DNA of 64,000 nucleotides from Malus domestica (GCF_042453785.1 NC_091661.1:29689501-29753500); one strand, 5' to 3'; numbered from the stretch's first letter, positions 33,876 to 46,655 are shown. The notes: generated from the letters alone by a model not told the origin. Program-made: numbers and translations.

Positions 33876-36800
33876 ATGAGAGAGAACGAAAGTACGCAGA
33901 GGCACTACTTGTACACTCACTTCACTGAAGCTATCTTATATTTGCGGCCATTTATGAAGTCACCTGCGAGATTTTCCGCTGTCTTCGTCTTCCTCCTCTT
34001 CGGCGCGTTTGTCTGTACGCGCCTTATCAACTTCCCTGTAAGTCTTTTTGCTCCACACTGTTTCACACACCTGTTTCCAATATTCATTTTTTATTTCCTG
34101 GTTTTTTTATTAATAGTTTTTCTTTTATTTTTTCCAAACATTGATAATTTTATTAGTTAAAATAAAACGGTCAAGATTAAATCAAGTAATATTTTTATAT
34201 TTTCTGTTAATCTAATTAATATAATATTGGATTATTTTTTAGTAGTTTAGAGTCTTTAGACTATTAAAGACCATTTTTGTATTTATAAAAATATCATTTT
34301 ATAAATAAAAAAATTATTTTCGACTCACATAGTTGAATGGTACAAGAACGAAGCCTTGAAAAATCAGCAGCAACTGCCTCTAGCGAATCACGAGTAAACA
34401 TATATCCAAGTAATTAATTTTTTAATCATAACTTGAACACGTGTCTATCCGTAATTCGCAGCAAAAGCTGCTGCTGATTTTTTTAGCAGCCAAGCTTTTT
34501 CCATGGTATAAACGTAGTATCATCTGCAAATGGTAATGTCAAGAACTGGGAAAAAGGCCAGAAGGTGCGAAAGTCAAACGACGTCCGTCAAACGGCATGA
34601 TTCGATGTCGTACGTCGTGAGAATAATGTAGGGCTGCTTAACATTTGCCGTGACTGTCGGTTAACGTGCTGTTATAGCATGCACTGATGGGACGGCCCAG
34701 GGTTTGCTGCCCCTGAATCTCATGTCTCTTATGTGTCACTTTTATCATATTTTGTTTTTCAACTTAACCCTAAATTAACACTGTTAAATTTTTCATAAAA
34801 TTAATTATATTACCAAAAATTAAATGTTTAAAAAACCAACGGGAAAATAATTTAGACTCCCGAGCACACACAACACACAACCCCATCACCGTTGTCGGTC
34901 CACCTCACCGCCGGCAAAGCTTCCTTTCTCTCTCTCTTTTCAAATCCTGCACTAGATCGTGATTCCAGCATGTCAAAGAACAAATATTCTATCAAAGTTT
35001 GATAGTTGGGATTCAAGGAGGATATTAAACCGATGCTTCGTCGGTGGTGAGCAATGGCAACCACCAGACCCACCCCCAGAACAACCCAACTTTTAATTTC
35101 ATGCTTTCTCTTCTCTTTCCCCGATTGAAAGCTGGAAGCCCCAACTTCGTTTACTAGCTTGAATTTCTCCATTATCCAAAACAAGTCAAGGGTGATGTCT
35201 CCTCTAGTTAAATCTTCATTTCATTCAAATGGATTAGGACAAAGGAGAAAAGCGAGTGGGGGATGCCTGAAGGGGTGGTTGGCTCGAAGGTGAGCTCTGG
35301 GAGATCGAGTGAGGAAGGATGAAGATCGTTTCAGATTTTTTTTTTTTACTTTTTAAAGAAAATGTAATATATTTTTAATTATACGAAAAGTTAACCGTAT
35401 TAGTTTGGAATGAAGTTAGAAGACACGTGTCAAATAAGAAGGAAGACATAAAAGAGATATGAAATTTGGGGACAGCAAACCCTTAGCCTGATGGGACAAG
35501 CACGTAGGGTGGTGTCTCACCTCACACCTGACGTCTATAAACCGGTGCACCTATACTTTTTTTTTTCTTCTTTCTTTTCAATTGACGATAAATGTGCGTC
35601 GTTAATCCAAATTGACTAATTCACCCCCAAAAGATTATTTTAATCCAATCCTAATCATGGTGTCAATTGCATTGTTCTTAGAAAAATGGACAGATAATTA
35701 TTTTGGTCCAACTAGTTTGGCAAAGTTTCACTTTGGTCTTTATAGTGTCAGTTGTTGACATTTAGTCATATACTAATGGTGACGTGGAAAAACTTCATTT
35801 GTGTAAGTTTATTTTATATTGCTGGTCTCAAACCCGAATAAAAAAGAAGGAAGAGTGCATCAGGTAGTCAACAGCGGAATTATGTTTTTCACGTTGAATC
35901 CGTATGACTAATTGTGACATAAAAAATGTTGTTCTCGTCGTTAGATGACAAAGGAATGCATGCTTGTTGGTGTTGTGTTGACGTAAAAAATGTTTACATC
36001 TTTTAGGTTATTGGTTATACTGCTTGACATGAATTTTTGCTTTTGCGTCGAGTGACAAACACAGACTCTAGTTGATACTTCGCAAGGATCAGTAGTAACG
36101 ACCGGAGCATCCCAAAAGCACCCTCCCGAAACTCCTAATATTCCCAAAAGTCCTCCACCCAAATTGGAAATCCCACTCAACTGCACTGCCTACAACCTCA
36201 CACGAACTTGCCCATCAAACTACCCTACCACCTTTAGCCCAGAGCAAGATCCCGACAGTCCATCACCACCACCTACGTGTCCGGAGTACTTCCGTTGGAT
36301 ATACGAGGACCTAAGGCCATGGGCCCTGACCGGGATCACAAAAGACATGGTACAGAGTGCCAAGCGTACGGCCAATTTCAAGTTGGTGATCCTCAATGGC
36401 AAGGCTTACTTGGAGACATATCAGAAGTCGTTTCAGACGAGAGACGTTTTTACATTGTGGGGGATCCTACAATTGTTACGGAGGTATCCAGGGAAAGTGC
36501 CTGATTTGGAGCTCATGTTTGACTGTGTTGACTGGCCCGTCATCTTATCAAGGTTCTACAGCCAGCCCAATTCCACGGCTCCACCGCCATTGTTTCGCTA
36601 CTGTGGTGATGACAGATCACTCGATATTGTCTTCCCTGATTGGTCGTTTTGGGGATGGTATGATTTCTTGACCTTTTCTTTTTCTTTTGAAATCATGTTT
36701 TTCATTGGTACAATAATTCATAACCTTAGCCCTTCGTGGCTTGTGCTACAAGTTAAGTGAACATACTGCTAATCTGTTAGTAATGCTAATGAATTTATTC

Positions 36801-38183
36801 AATTGGGTGCACAGTGCACCCTGAGTATCAGTCCTACACTTAACGAATCACAGTTGACGATCCAAAGATGGAGTGTATTGCCAAATGTAGGTTGGTGTAA
36901 TTTTATTCTTATATCCGTTCAAAAATGGTACCTAGGTTCCCATTTTGTTTTGTAGGTCGGAGATCAATATAAAGCCATGGGAGCTTTTGTTAAAGGACCT
37001 AGAGGAAGGCAACAATAGGAGCAAATGGATAGACAGAGAACCGTACGCTTATTGGAAGGGAAATCCATTTGTTGCTGAAACCAGGAAAGACCTCCTCAAA
37101 TGTAATGTTTCCGAGCAAACGGACTGGAATGCTCGCGTTTATGCTCAAGTACCGTCAACCATTTTCTCCTTTGTTTAATTGTTCCTATTGTACCTCTAAT
37201 CTGCCTTATAGCAATAGTACCGTTAACCAATTTCTCCTTCGGTTAACAGTTCCGACAGTTGCTGCTTAGTAAAAAAATTCAGACCATATGTAGCAATAGT
37301 ACAGAATCTGACAATGTTTTTGAAAAATAAATCGCAGGATTGGTTTAAAGAATCAAGGGAAGGATACAAGCAATCAGATTTGGCAAGCCAATGCGTTCAT
37401 AGGTAGAAACATCCAACTATCAGTTGGAGTTTAATTTGGCTGAAACTGCTTTAATTATTGTCAACATCTATGATCCAGTTTGGCCATTCTGTAACTAATT
37501 GCCTGACTTCTGTTTCCTCTATGCACAATCATTGCAGGTATAAGATCTACATAGAAGGATCTGCTTGGTCTGTGAGTGAAAAATACATTCTTGCATGTGA
37601 TTCTGTTACCTTAATCGTTAAGCCCCGTTACTATGATTTCTTCACGAGAGGTTTGATTCCGGTGCACCACTACTGGCCCATAAAAGATGATGACAAGTGC
37701 AGATCTATTAAGTTTGCTGTTGACTGGGGCAACAGTCATAAGAAAAAGGTAATAATTTCGATTGTTAGGCTTTTTCCGCAGATTTCCATATCTGTTTACG
37801 TATTGCATTGGTTTCTTCAGGCACAATCCATTGGAAAGGAAGCAAGCAAAATGATTCAAGAGGATTTGAAGATGGACTATGTGTACGACTACATGTTTCA
37901 TCTGTTAAGCGAATACTCAAAGCTCTTACAGTTCAAGCCCACCATACCTCGAAAAGCGGTTGAGCTCTGCTCGGAGGCAATGGTTTGCCAAGCGCAAGGA
38001 TTAGAGAAGAAATTTATGATGGACTCTATGGTGAAGGGTCCTGCCGAGAGGAATCCATGCGCCATGCCTCCGCCTTTTGATCCGGCGTCTCTTTTTGCAT
38101 TACTTAGGAGACAAGCAAACTCAATTAAACAAGTGGAAACATGGGAGAGGAGTTACTGGGAGAATCAGAGAAAGCAATCATAG
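33876..38183 (+). CDS. GT90 family protein O-glucosyltransferase-like (rumi/POGLUT-like), copy A
   Basis: A 528-residue type II membrane glycosyltransferase from exons 33876-34037, 36065-36657, 36956-37148, 37338-37402, 37538-37748 and 37821-38183, all GT/AG and in phase. A single membrane segment (FSAVFVFLLFGAFVCTRLI) follows a short cytosolic tail, then a Pro-rich stem. The DUF821/GT90 domain starts at CPEYFRWIYEDLRPW and carries VPDLELMFDCVDWPV, FPDWSFWGW, DREPYAYWKGNP and GSAWSVSEKYILACDS, the family's donor-binding landmarks. Start: the ATG at 33876 is used, but the ATG at 33954 (MKSPARFS) matches the sister gene's start. Animal rumi adds O-glucose or O-xylose to EGF repeats; the plant members' acceptors are not settled, and cell-wall or glycoprotein modification in the Golgi is inferred. 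Intron 1 is 2 kb and contains a Mutator-like insertion. Confidence 0.9.
34694..35487. mobile_element. Non-autonomous Mutator-like element in GT90 copy A intron 1
   Basis: A 794-bp element with ends GGCCCAGGGTTTGCTGCCCC and, inverted, GGGGACAGCAAACCCTTAGC. CTGATGGGAC occurs at 34684-34693 and 35488-35497, a 10-bp target duplication in the Mutator range. A 110-codon minus-strand open frame (35184-34852) lies inside; it is Cys-poor until CCVCSGV at its end and matches no family I know. It could be captured host sequence or chance. Confidence 0.8.
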
Positions 38184-38814
38184 AGATATGGTTACGTAGA
38201 CTGATGTATACAGATGATTTTCCATATATATGTTCCATCCATGCAAATGGAATTCTATACAAACTAGGACAGATGGGATATTATTAAATTATGATATTTT
38301 TAGTGGAATTGAAAGAAAATTAAAAATACATATTACTGCTCACTCAGGCCAAGGCCGGATCTGAGGAGGTTCGGAAGAGGCGATCGCCTAGGGCCTCACA
38401 TTCTGGGGGCCCTGATTCAAGTTGCATGCATGACACTGGCACCTAAAATATCACTCACATTTTCCAGCATCTTCTTTTTCTTGAATTAATTCAGTTTAAT
38501 GTACAAACTGAATTATCTAAATTTTTTACCGTCAGATCGAATGAATTAAAGAATATCGGAAGACAAAACTTAACAATGTGGGTGTGTGCCCTAAAAAAAT
38601 TCAAGCTCAACCATTCAAAATAAAACGATCTTACTATTTCGAGAAATAAGTACCACCACTTAGATCCGTGGAATTTGGTTTCCAACTACGGATTTAGAAA
38701 CATGGTTTTCCACAAAACTACGAGGACTCCCAAAAACTAGTTAACAAAGATTGTAAGAGAATATACAGACATTCAGAGCCAAAAGTAATTTTTTATTTTT
38801 AAAGAAAACTTTGG
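38184..38814. other. Spacer between the GT90 genes
   Basis: The 3' flank of copy A, then a fragment near 38,345-38,420 that is GC-rich (GGCGATCGCCTAGGGCC, CTGGGGGCCCTGATT) and looks like the end of a decayed DNA transposon. No gene is visible. Confidence 0.45.
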
Positions 38815-38937
38815 CGGTATGAGGGAGCCAAAAGTACTACTTGTCATTGTACGGATCGGATAATTAACCTCGGGGATACGAGGGAGCCAAAAGTACTACT
38901 TGTCGTCGTACAGGTCCGATAATATTTTTCTGTCAAC
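38815..38937 (+). repeat. 59-bp tandem duplication upstream of GT90 copy B
   Basis: GAGGGAGCCAAAAGTACTAC starts at 38821 and recurs at 38880, each followed by TTGTC(A/G)T(T/C)GTAC and a GG(A/T)(T/C)CGGATAAT-like end. The pair ends about 70 bp before the start codon of copy B, so it lies in its promoter or leader. Confidence 0.8.
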
Positions 38938-39004
38938 CGGGTCATATATTTATAGCCATTTGAGTTTTCAGACAAGGGCACTATCTTTATCTTGCGGCCA
39001 TTTC

Positions 39005-41665
39005 ATGGAGTCGCCTGCAAGATTATCTGCCATCTTCGTCTTCCTCTTCGTCCTCGTCGGCGCGCTTGTTTGCACACGCTTGCTCAACTCCTCCGTAAGT
39101 AATCATATATATCACTATCTGCCACCATTGTTTCCAATATTCATCTTTTACTTTTGTTTTTATTTTATATTTTCTAATCATGAAGAACGTACAAGGCAAA
39201 CGATGTTTGTCAAAATGACATTAATCAATGTTGTATGTTGCGAGAATATATGTTCCTCGGGAAATAACTTACTTCTAAAGGGTTTATACCGCTCATTTCT
39301 CTTTTTAAGAAAAAATTTGGTAAGGACATTGTCTAGTCAAAATACAACACGTGTTACAAAACTAGAGTGATGTATCCTCTTACGTTTTAACTAAGCAATG
39401 TTCTTGCCAAGTGGAGATACCCATCCCACAAGGCTTTATCTTTCTTCCCTCTTCTAAGGCTGAAGGCAATCAACCTGTTACATAGAAGTTTTTTCTAGCA
39501 TATGTTGCAAGTGTATTCGTTAATGTTAACTTCATAGGTATTATTGGGCCACATATCGAGTAGAGTTGATTACTAAAACCCTTCTAAATTGCGCTCCAAC
39601 TATTCGCACTCCCTGTGAGTGTGTTGTCGTATAAGATCAGTCATTACGCTCTCTTTAGGTTTATTGGTCTATATAGCATTTTACTGATGAGCTTTGTTTG
39701 CCTGTTTCTCCATTTTTAACAGACAGAGACTCTAATTAGTACTACTTCATCCCAAGTACCTATATTAACCACCAAAACTTCCCAAACATACCCTAACAAA
39801 ACCGGTCAAATTCCCCAAAACCCCTCGAGCCAATTCGAAATCCCACTCAACTGCACAGCCTACAACCTCACAACTACCTGCCCTTCAAACTACCCTACCA
39901 CATTCCACCCGGAGCAAGATCCTGATCGTCCGTCATCGCCCACATGTCCGGAATACTTTCGTTGGATACACGAAGACCTACGGCCATGGGCCCACACCGG
40001 GATCACACGGGACATGGTGGAGAGGGCTAATCGGACGGCCAATTTCAAGCTGGTGATTGTGAATGGCAAGGCTTACGTCGAGCAATATGAGAAGGCGTTT
40101 CAGACCAGAGATACTTCTACAATATGGGGGATCCTACAGTTGTTACGGAAGTACCCAGGGAAGGTGCCGGATCTGGAGATGATGTTTGACTGCGTTGACT
40201 GGCCCGTCATTTTGTCAGGAGATTATGACGGCCCCAACTCCACTACTCCACCGCCGTTGTTTCGCTATTGTGGGGATGACAGCACCCTTGACATTGTCTT
40301 TCCTGATTGGTCCTTTTGGGGATGGTAAGACTTCTCGACTTTTTCCTTCTTGTTTACTTAGTTTTTTTCGTTGATAATTGGTGAGATATCCCCCTCTGAA
40401 CGTATTCACTCATCGTAATCTCTTATCATGTTATGTGGTCATGTAATTACATAAATGGGAGTGTGTCCTTGAGATTGTCAAGAATCAGGAATTAGGGTTT
40501 AGGTCTGATTCACGGCCCAAAGATCGTTAAAAGATGACATGTAAGTCACATTCTTACTTGTGTAGGGCTGAAATCAATATAAGGCCATGGGAGACTTTGT
40601 TAAAGAACCTAGAGGAAGGCAACAAGAGGAGCAAATGGCTAGATAGAGAACCTTATGCTTATTGGAAGGGAAATCCAACTATTGCTGAACACAGGCAAGA
40701 ACTCATGACATGCAATGTTTCTGACCAGTATGATTGGTATGCTCGCCTTTATGCTCAGGTACTTTTTACCTAATTATATCCATCTCATTTTGTTACTGTT
40801 CCAGTTTTACCATTGAGACCAAAAGTACAGAATCTGACATTGTTCTTGAAAAATCAACGCAGGATTGGTCTCGCGAAGCACAGGAAGGGTTCAAGAGATC
40901 TGATTTAGCAAGCCAATGCGTTCATAGGTACAGTTTATGACTGCGTGTTTATTGAACTTTCGACATTCCTAATTGCACTACTTTGCTCATTCCATGCACG
41001 ATATTGCAGGTACAAGATCTACATAGAAGGCTCTGCTTGGTCTGTGAGTGAAAAGTACATTCTTGCATGTGATTCTGTTACGTTGATAGTAAAGCCCCGT
41101 TACTACGATTTCTTCACGAGAACTTTGATGCCGCTGCACCACTACTGGCCCATAAAGTATGATGACAAGTGCAGATCTATCAAGTTTGCTGTTGATTGGG
41201 GCAACAGTCACAAGAAAAAGGTACTGTAATTCAATCATTACGATTTTTCTCCAGATTTCAACATTTATTTTTCTTAATATCATTGCTTTTCATTGTTTTC
41301 TTTAGGCGCAAGCAATTGGAAGGGCATCAAGTAAGTTAATTCAAGAGGACTTGAAGATGGACTATGTGTATGACTACATGTTTCATCTTTTAAACGAGTA
41401 CGCAAACCTCTTACAATTCAAGCCTAGGATACCTCAAAAAGCGATTGAACTCTGCTCGGAGGCAATGGCTTGCCAAGCAGAAGGATTAGAAAAGAAATTT
41501 ATGATGGAATCTTTGGTGAAGGGTCCTGCAGTCAGTGAACCTTGCAGCTTGCCTCCGCCTTATGATCCGGCGTCTCTTTTTGAAGTGCTTCGTAGAAAAG
41601 AAAGTTCAATCAAACAAGTAGAAACATGGGAGAAGAATTATTGGAAGGATCATGAGCAGTCATAG
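39005..41665 (+). CDS. GT90 family protein O-glucosyltransferase-like, copy B
   Basis: A 506-residue tandem paralogue of copy A with the same six-exon plan: 39005-39094, 39723-40324, 40566-40758, 40863-40927, 41010-41220 and 41306-41665. Exons 3, 4 and 5 have identical lengths in both genes (193, 65 and 211 bp), clear proof of a gene duplication. The start is MESPARLSAIFVF, the only in-frame ATG before the membrane segment (LSAIFVFLFVLVGALVCTRLL). The GT90 landmarks are kept: FPDWSFWGW, DREPYAYWKGNP, GSAWSVSEKYILACDS and HYWPIKYDDKCRSIKFA. The stem between the membrane anchor and the domain differs most between copies. It probably acts in the Golgi or ER lumen like copy A; whether the copies share an acceptor is unknown. 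The frame is intact. Confidence 0.92.
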
Positions 41666-41807
41666 AGAGGGTTATATATAAACACATACACATAGATATA
41701 TATGATATGTACTGGTGTATACAACTAGTTTTGAGTACCTACAACTTAACCTATCTTATGATTACTCCTTTCTAAATATTATTAGCAGAAAGATTTTCCA
41801 CTACAAG

Positions 41808-41990
41808 AACAACAACAAGGCCTTATTCCATTAAGTGGAGTTGGTTATATGAATCCTAGAACATCAATACGTTCAGTTTTACATCAAGTCTTTTGTTAGC
41901 TCCAAGTACTTCATATCTTTTCTTAAAGTCTCTGTCGAAGTCTTCATAGGTCTTTCTCTAAACAAACATATCTCAATTTACTTTTTTCTT
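41808..41990. repeat. Degenerate copy of a widespread plant repeat (SINE-related 3' domain)
   Basis: The passage AACAACAACAAGGCCTTATT, AAGTGGAGTTGGTTATATGA, then CCAAGTACTTCATATCTTTT resembles a conserved domain found at the 3' part of several angiosperm SINEs (Au-like). No complete promoter boxes or poly(A) tail are seen, so it is a fragment. Confidence 0.45.
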
Positions 41991-42267
41991 TTTTTTTCTT
42001 TTTAACTTGTCATCTTAATTCCAATCGTGAATTTTCGACCACTTGAATTTGTACTTTGAGATTCTGAAGCAGACATGAAACCTTGTATTGACTAAATTAA
42101 ACACATTGATGCAAGAAGTTGCAAATCATAAAAGAATTCATAATATTACAATAAAGTACATGGTTGGTATTGAACCCATACAAAGAAGAAGAAAACTACA
42201 AAAACAAAACATCTTCTCAGCAAAATGGGCAAATGTAATTGTCAAGTAAGGGTTGAAGATCTGCTGC

Positions 42268-43059
42268 TTAAAGAGCTCGGCCTTTAATAATGTCGAGGCT
42301 CATTTCGCTCGGATCAGTTGCCTGCAACTCGACTTGAATGCCGTCAAGTTCCCTCTTGAATCGATCTCTAGAGCTTGCATACACCATCTTCATTCTCACC
42401 CTTGATATCTCAGGAGACCTAAGAAAATCAAGTTTCATGCATAACATTAGCACCTTAGAAAAGGACGCTTAATTAAGGAAACAATTAACGCAAATTGGCT
42501 CGGTCAATTGATTACCATGCAATGAAGAAAATCTTGCTTTTCTGGCAGTTCTCAGAAGTGGTGAAATCAAAATCGAAGACAGCATAGCGGCACTCATCAG
42601 CAGGCAGGGACTCCGCAAAATCCTCATATGTTTCATCTGGGCTGCCAAGTTTCTCTACCACCACTTCTTGTTTGTCAATCTTGAATACAATGAATCGGTA
42701 ATTTCTCTTCGCTTTTAGCTCCCCGAACTTGAGTTTGCATTCATCACTCACGGCCATGCCAGACACCGCCTACCCCAAACCAAACCAAACAACCGTATTA
42801 AAAACCTTATACATATTACATATTTGAGGGGGAGGACGTTGCACGAGCGATATTTATATTCTAATCTAATCCAAACTATAGGGAAGGGAAGAGCGTGCTC
42901 TGGTCAACTTGGCTACGATCATTTCTACCAATTATGTATTGTTCACAAAAAAGATTTCAAAAAGCTTTTGTTAAATCGAAGTTAGATTGAATTTGTAGCA
43001 TGCGTCTTAACCTTTGTCATCAATTATTTTATTTTGAGAGAGAGATGAGGACATACCAT
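42268..43059 (-). CDS. ADF: Actin-depolymerizing factor (ADF/cofilin)
   Basis: A 135-residue cofilin-fold protein from exons 43059-43057 (the ATG alone), 42769-42516 and 42418-42268. The intron directly after the start codon is a known signature of plant ADF genes. The N-terminus [20 protein letters not shown] carries the regulatory Ser near residue 8 that CDPKs phosphorylate in relatives. The core has [57 protein letters not shown] and the long actin-binding helix [20 protein letters not shown]. It binds G- and F-actin, severs filaments and speeds turnover in the cytosol. It resembles the ADF7/ADF10 or ADF1-4 types; Arabidopsis ADF10 is At5g52360, which fits the local gene order. The upstream gap to the CCHC gene is only about 510 bp. 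Confidence 0.95.
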
Positions 43060-43572
43060 TTTGTCGTCGGAAAAGAGACGGGAGTGCAGTGCGAAATGAA
43101 GAAGAAAGCCGGAAAAGAAAGAGATAGATGGAAAGTATAGCAGCAGAGGGAGAGAGAGCCTTATTTTTTGGGGGAGAAGGGCATAAGAGACCAGAAATTT
43201 GCGGGGAAGTAGAGAGTTTTAAGGGGCAAAACAAAGGTTGAGAATTGTCTGAAGCTTCTATGGCTGATCATGTCCACATCTAATCAACTCCTTAATTATG
43301 TTATAATGTTTGATTTGGATACTTTAACATAAAAAGAAAGAAAATAAAGAGTCATTTATTTTAGGCAAGAGAACTCGAAACAAATTACGATAAATAACAA
43401 CTCAAGGTTTATACATTAAGAACTACAAAAATCATTTCTGAACACCGTCGGACTATTTTAGACTACGGCAAACTCTTGATGGTGCCAATGCTCCGTGACA
43501 GAAGTGACCCGTGCCATACAAAAGAACGACTGGAAAATTGACATGATATTCTTCTTCGCTCGTGAAACATCA
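43060..43572. promoter_or_regulatory. ADF promoter and leader region
   Basis: The gap between the ADF start codon and the stop of the CCHC gene, both on the minus strand. On the ADF strand the first 180 bp are CT-rich (CCCCCAAAAAATAAGGCTC), like the leaders of many plant cytoskeletal genes. No clear TATA box was fixed. Confidence 0.4.
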
Positions 43573-46164
43573 TTATCCAACGAAATTCACTACTTTGGGT
43601 CCTTGTTTCTTCTTCTTGGATTTTACAGTACTTTCTTGTGAAAGAGATGCAGAACCAACTACATCTGCAGACTTGTGTTGTGTACCGCCACTTTGCTTTT
43701 CATCTATGAAACTGAAATCGTCCTCAAGGTCGTCTCCACTGAGAAATTTTGTAACCTTTCCTCTTGGCAGATCACTTTCTTTCCCTGAAAAATAGAAGGC
43801 ACAAAATATTCAAAATCGACGAGAATACTTCGTAAAAGACCTGAAAAATACCACAACTTTTGTCATTATATAGTACTAAAATTGTGAGAGGGTGAAGGGA
43901 GGAGACGACATCAGTTTTTTTCTAAAGTAGGTTACCCAAACCTGCCTAAGAATTAAAACCCGTTATTTAAGAATATGATTGATATCGTATAATTGGACAA
44001 AAAATTCAGAATCATTTACAGAAACATGATCAAGGTGATTGTAGTTTTGCCTAATCCTGAGGGAGTCAGTATTCCCCATAAGATAATGAAATCGGAAGAG
44101 TAAGGAAAAGGTAGATATATCTTTCCAATGCCTTGGTCTAACATCAAATTGCTTAAAACTTAGACCTGGACATTTATGCCACCTTAATCTACTACTAATT
44201 TGTTAGTTAGAACATCAGATGATGAAAAAGTAAATTGAGAACTCAAGAACTCCAAGGAAAGACAAAACAAGGAATTCTAATGGAAGACTTACACGAGTGA
44301 GGAGATCTACCAGCAGACATCGAACTGTTGCTTTTGTTAGGACAATCCTTCGCCAAGTGTGTTACACCCCCACAAACTTTACAACTACCACCCTGAGAGA
44401 TGAAATTCATTCATAAAGGGAAGTGTCGGATTTCATTCATGAAGTAAATTGGCTCGGATGGCTCAAACTTCAATCAATAACATCTATGTCCTGAAAGTTC
44501 CAACCCCTTTGCTATGAAAAGTCAATTAACAAATATTAATTCATTTACCTTTGGATAAATCCCATGAGTATTTTCAGGGCAGTTCTTGCTCAAGTGACCC
44601 GTCCCATTACAGATGAAGCACTTGGCAAATTTAGTTCCTCCTGCATTACCAGATAAACAAAATGAATAACAAAGCAATAACATACCCATAGAGTAAAAAT
44701 GTTATTATCAAAGTGCACATGTCCCCAATATGTAATTGGATACTCAAAGTGACATTCCCACTCAACATGATATATGCTACTTGTGATGTAAAATTAAAAA
44801 CTCGATAAAGACAAACAAAAATGCCATTTGTAATTATCTGAGTAATGTGTACGGCCCAGTAGAACTTTGGGAAAAAATAACACATGATGAAAGACTGGTG
44901 GTGGGAGGAATTCGACAACTCATATGAGCTTTGGACAAATATCCTCTTCTAGACTTTTTCTTTCAGTGGCATGCAGTTCCGAACAACATAATATATGTCA
45001 AGTTTTCAACCCTCCTAACTATTCAAGTTCATGTTTATTCAAGCTCCATTCATTGTCCCTCCATAAATTTTTTTGGATAATACATCAACAGTGAAACCAA
45101 AGATTTTAGCGCAAGGATTACTAATTTCAGTAAAGGTAAATGATTTCAGCTGGAAATTGTTCAAACCTAGTGCTTGCCCATAATATATGCTACTTGTGAA
45201 TCGTGATGCTATAAACCATTGCATCGCTCATGTAAACTTCAAATGCATGCTGTCATGTTTAAAAGACCAGTTGACCACCACTACACAGACACACTAAAGA
45301 ACAGCCAATTAACAGCTTCCCATATGCATCATCCGAATATTAAGCCAACTTAACATAACCTAATCGATTAGAAGGATTACCGTCTTCAAGAGGGTAGGGG
45401 CAGTTAGAAAGCGAATGTCCATTTTCCCCACAATTATAACATAACTTCTCAGCCACAGAATCGTCTTTCTTGTTGAGGCAATTCTTGATGCTATGCCCAC
45501 GTTGCCGACAATATAAACATATCTGCAAGAATCAGATAATCACAACGATATCAAAGCAGGAATTTCATCCACTCCACAGTCCACAGTCCACACTCCACAC
45601 CATAAATAACCATATTTCAAATAAAATTCCAATTCCATTAACTTCTGCAAATAACCATTCAAAAAGCCAAATTCGATTCAAGCATCCACCGCCATTTCCA
45701 ATTACTAAGAGCTAAACAAAACATACCCACAAACCCATATGCATGTATAATCCATTTTTCCAGTTATCCACATGAATTTCATTTCGACGACCTATACCAA
45801 GTTTCATCAATCGGAGAAATACCCCGATAAAGAAAACTCAAACTAAATCGGAAAATTGAAAAAAAGACCACACCTTGTGCTTATCCCACTGAACTTTCTC
45901 GGGGCAGAGCTTGGCGATATGCTCGGTGGATTTACAGATGAAGCAGCTGTCGCCGGGCTTCATGCCGGGGACTCTGAGGGGGTGTTTTCTATGGGGGTTT
46001 TTGCTGGGTTTGGCTGGGTCGCTGGGTGCTTTTTTGCGCTTGAACGAGCTCTTCTTCTTGTCCTTCTTCCTGGTTGGGTCTTTGGGCGGAGTCGGCTGTT
46101 TAGCCAGTTCCGGGTGTTCTACCCGGAATTTCTTCCGAGCTTCTCTCTGTCTCTTGCTCACCAT
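43573..46164 (-). CDS. CCHC zinc-knuckle protein (ZCCHC9-like, five knuckles)
   Basis: A 278-residue basic protein from exons 46164-45874, 45522-45381, 44640-44549, 44392-44293 and 43784-43573; all are GT/AG and in phase. The start is MVSKRQREARKKFRVEHPEL; an upstream in-frame extension begins with no ATG. The N-terminal 80 residues are Lys/Pro-rich (KKDKKKSSFKRKKAP), a likely nuclear or nucleolar signal. Five CX2CX4HX4C knuckles follow: CFICKSTEHIAKLC, CLYCRQRGHSIKNC, CYNCGENGHSLSNC, CFICNGTGHLSKNC and CKVCGGVTHLAKDC. The C-terminus has an acidic patch (SGDDLEDDFSFID) and ends KKKQGPKVVNFVG. Its human relative ZCCHC9 is nucleolar and linked to RNA processing; a role in rRNA or snoRNA-associated processing is inferred. 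Arabidopsis At5g52380 is a likely counterpart. Confidence 0.93.
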
Positions 46165-46433
46165 TTTTGTCTCAGACGCCGAAACGAGAGCTTTGGGGGT
46201 TCTGGAGGGTTTTGGGAGAAGCAGTAAAGGGTTCAACCGTTCGAGGGGACTAGAACGGTAACTCTTCGTATCAAGTTACTGACTTGGGCCACGGGCCCCA
46301 TTGTTTGTCTTGGCCCGGTAGGGGTGATCACTAATGGGCCAGGCTTTCGAACTTCAGCACGATTCTGTTGGGCTTTGGATCCGGAGAGTATCGGTATCCT
46401 ATTGGGGTAGATTTTTCTTGCACATTTCGATTG

Positions 46434-46655
46434 AACGAGGATACTCTCCGGATCTTCTTTGTGATGATTTTAGGAATCCTTAAATCGTGTTCATTAATCG
46501 TACATCGTGTGATCAGTTTTTGTTAGATATTACTCATATTTAATTTTAAATAAAAGTATTTAAAATGATTTATGACTGCACGATGTACGATGAACAGACA
46601 CGATTTGAGGATTCATAGGATCCTCACAAAAAAGATCCGAAGAGAATCCTCGTTC
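46434..46655. mobile_element. Palindromic MITE, GGATCC family (copy 2)
   Basis: Ends GAACGAGGATACTCTCCGG and, inverted, AGAGAATCCTCGTTC. The inner arms AATCGTACATCGTGTGATCA and CTGCACGATGTACGATGAAC pair as in copy 1. 222 bp; no coding content. Confidence 0.75.
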
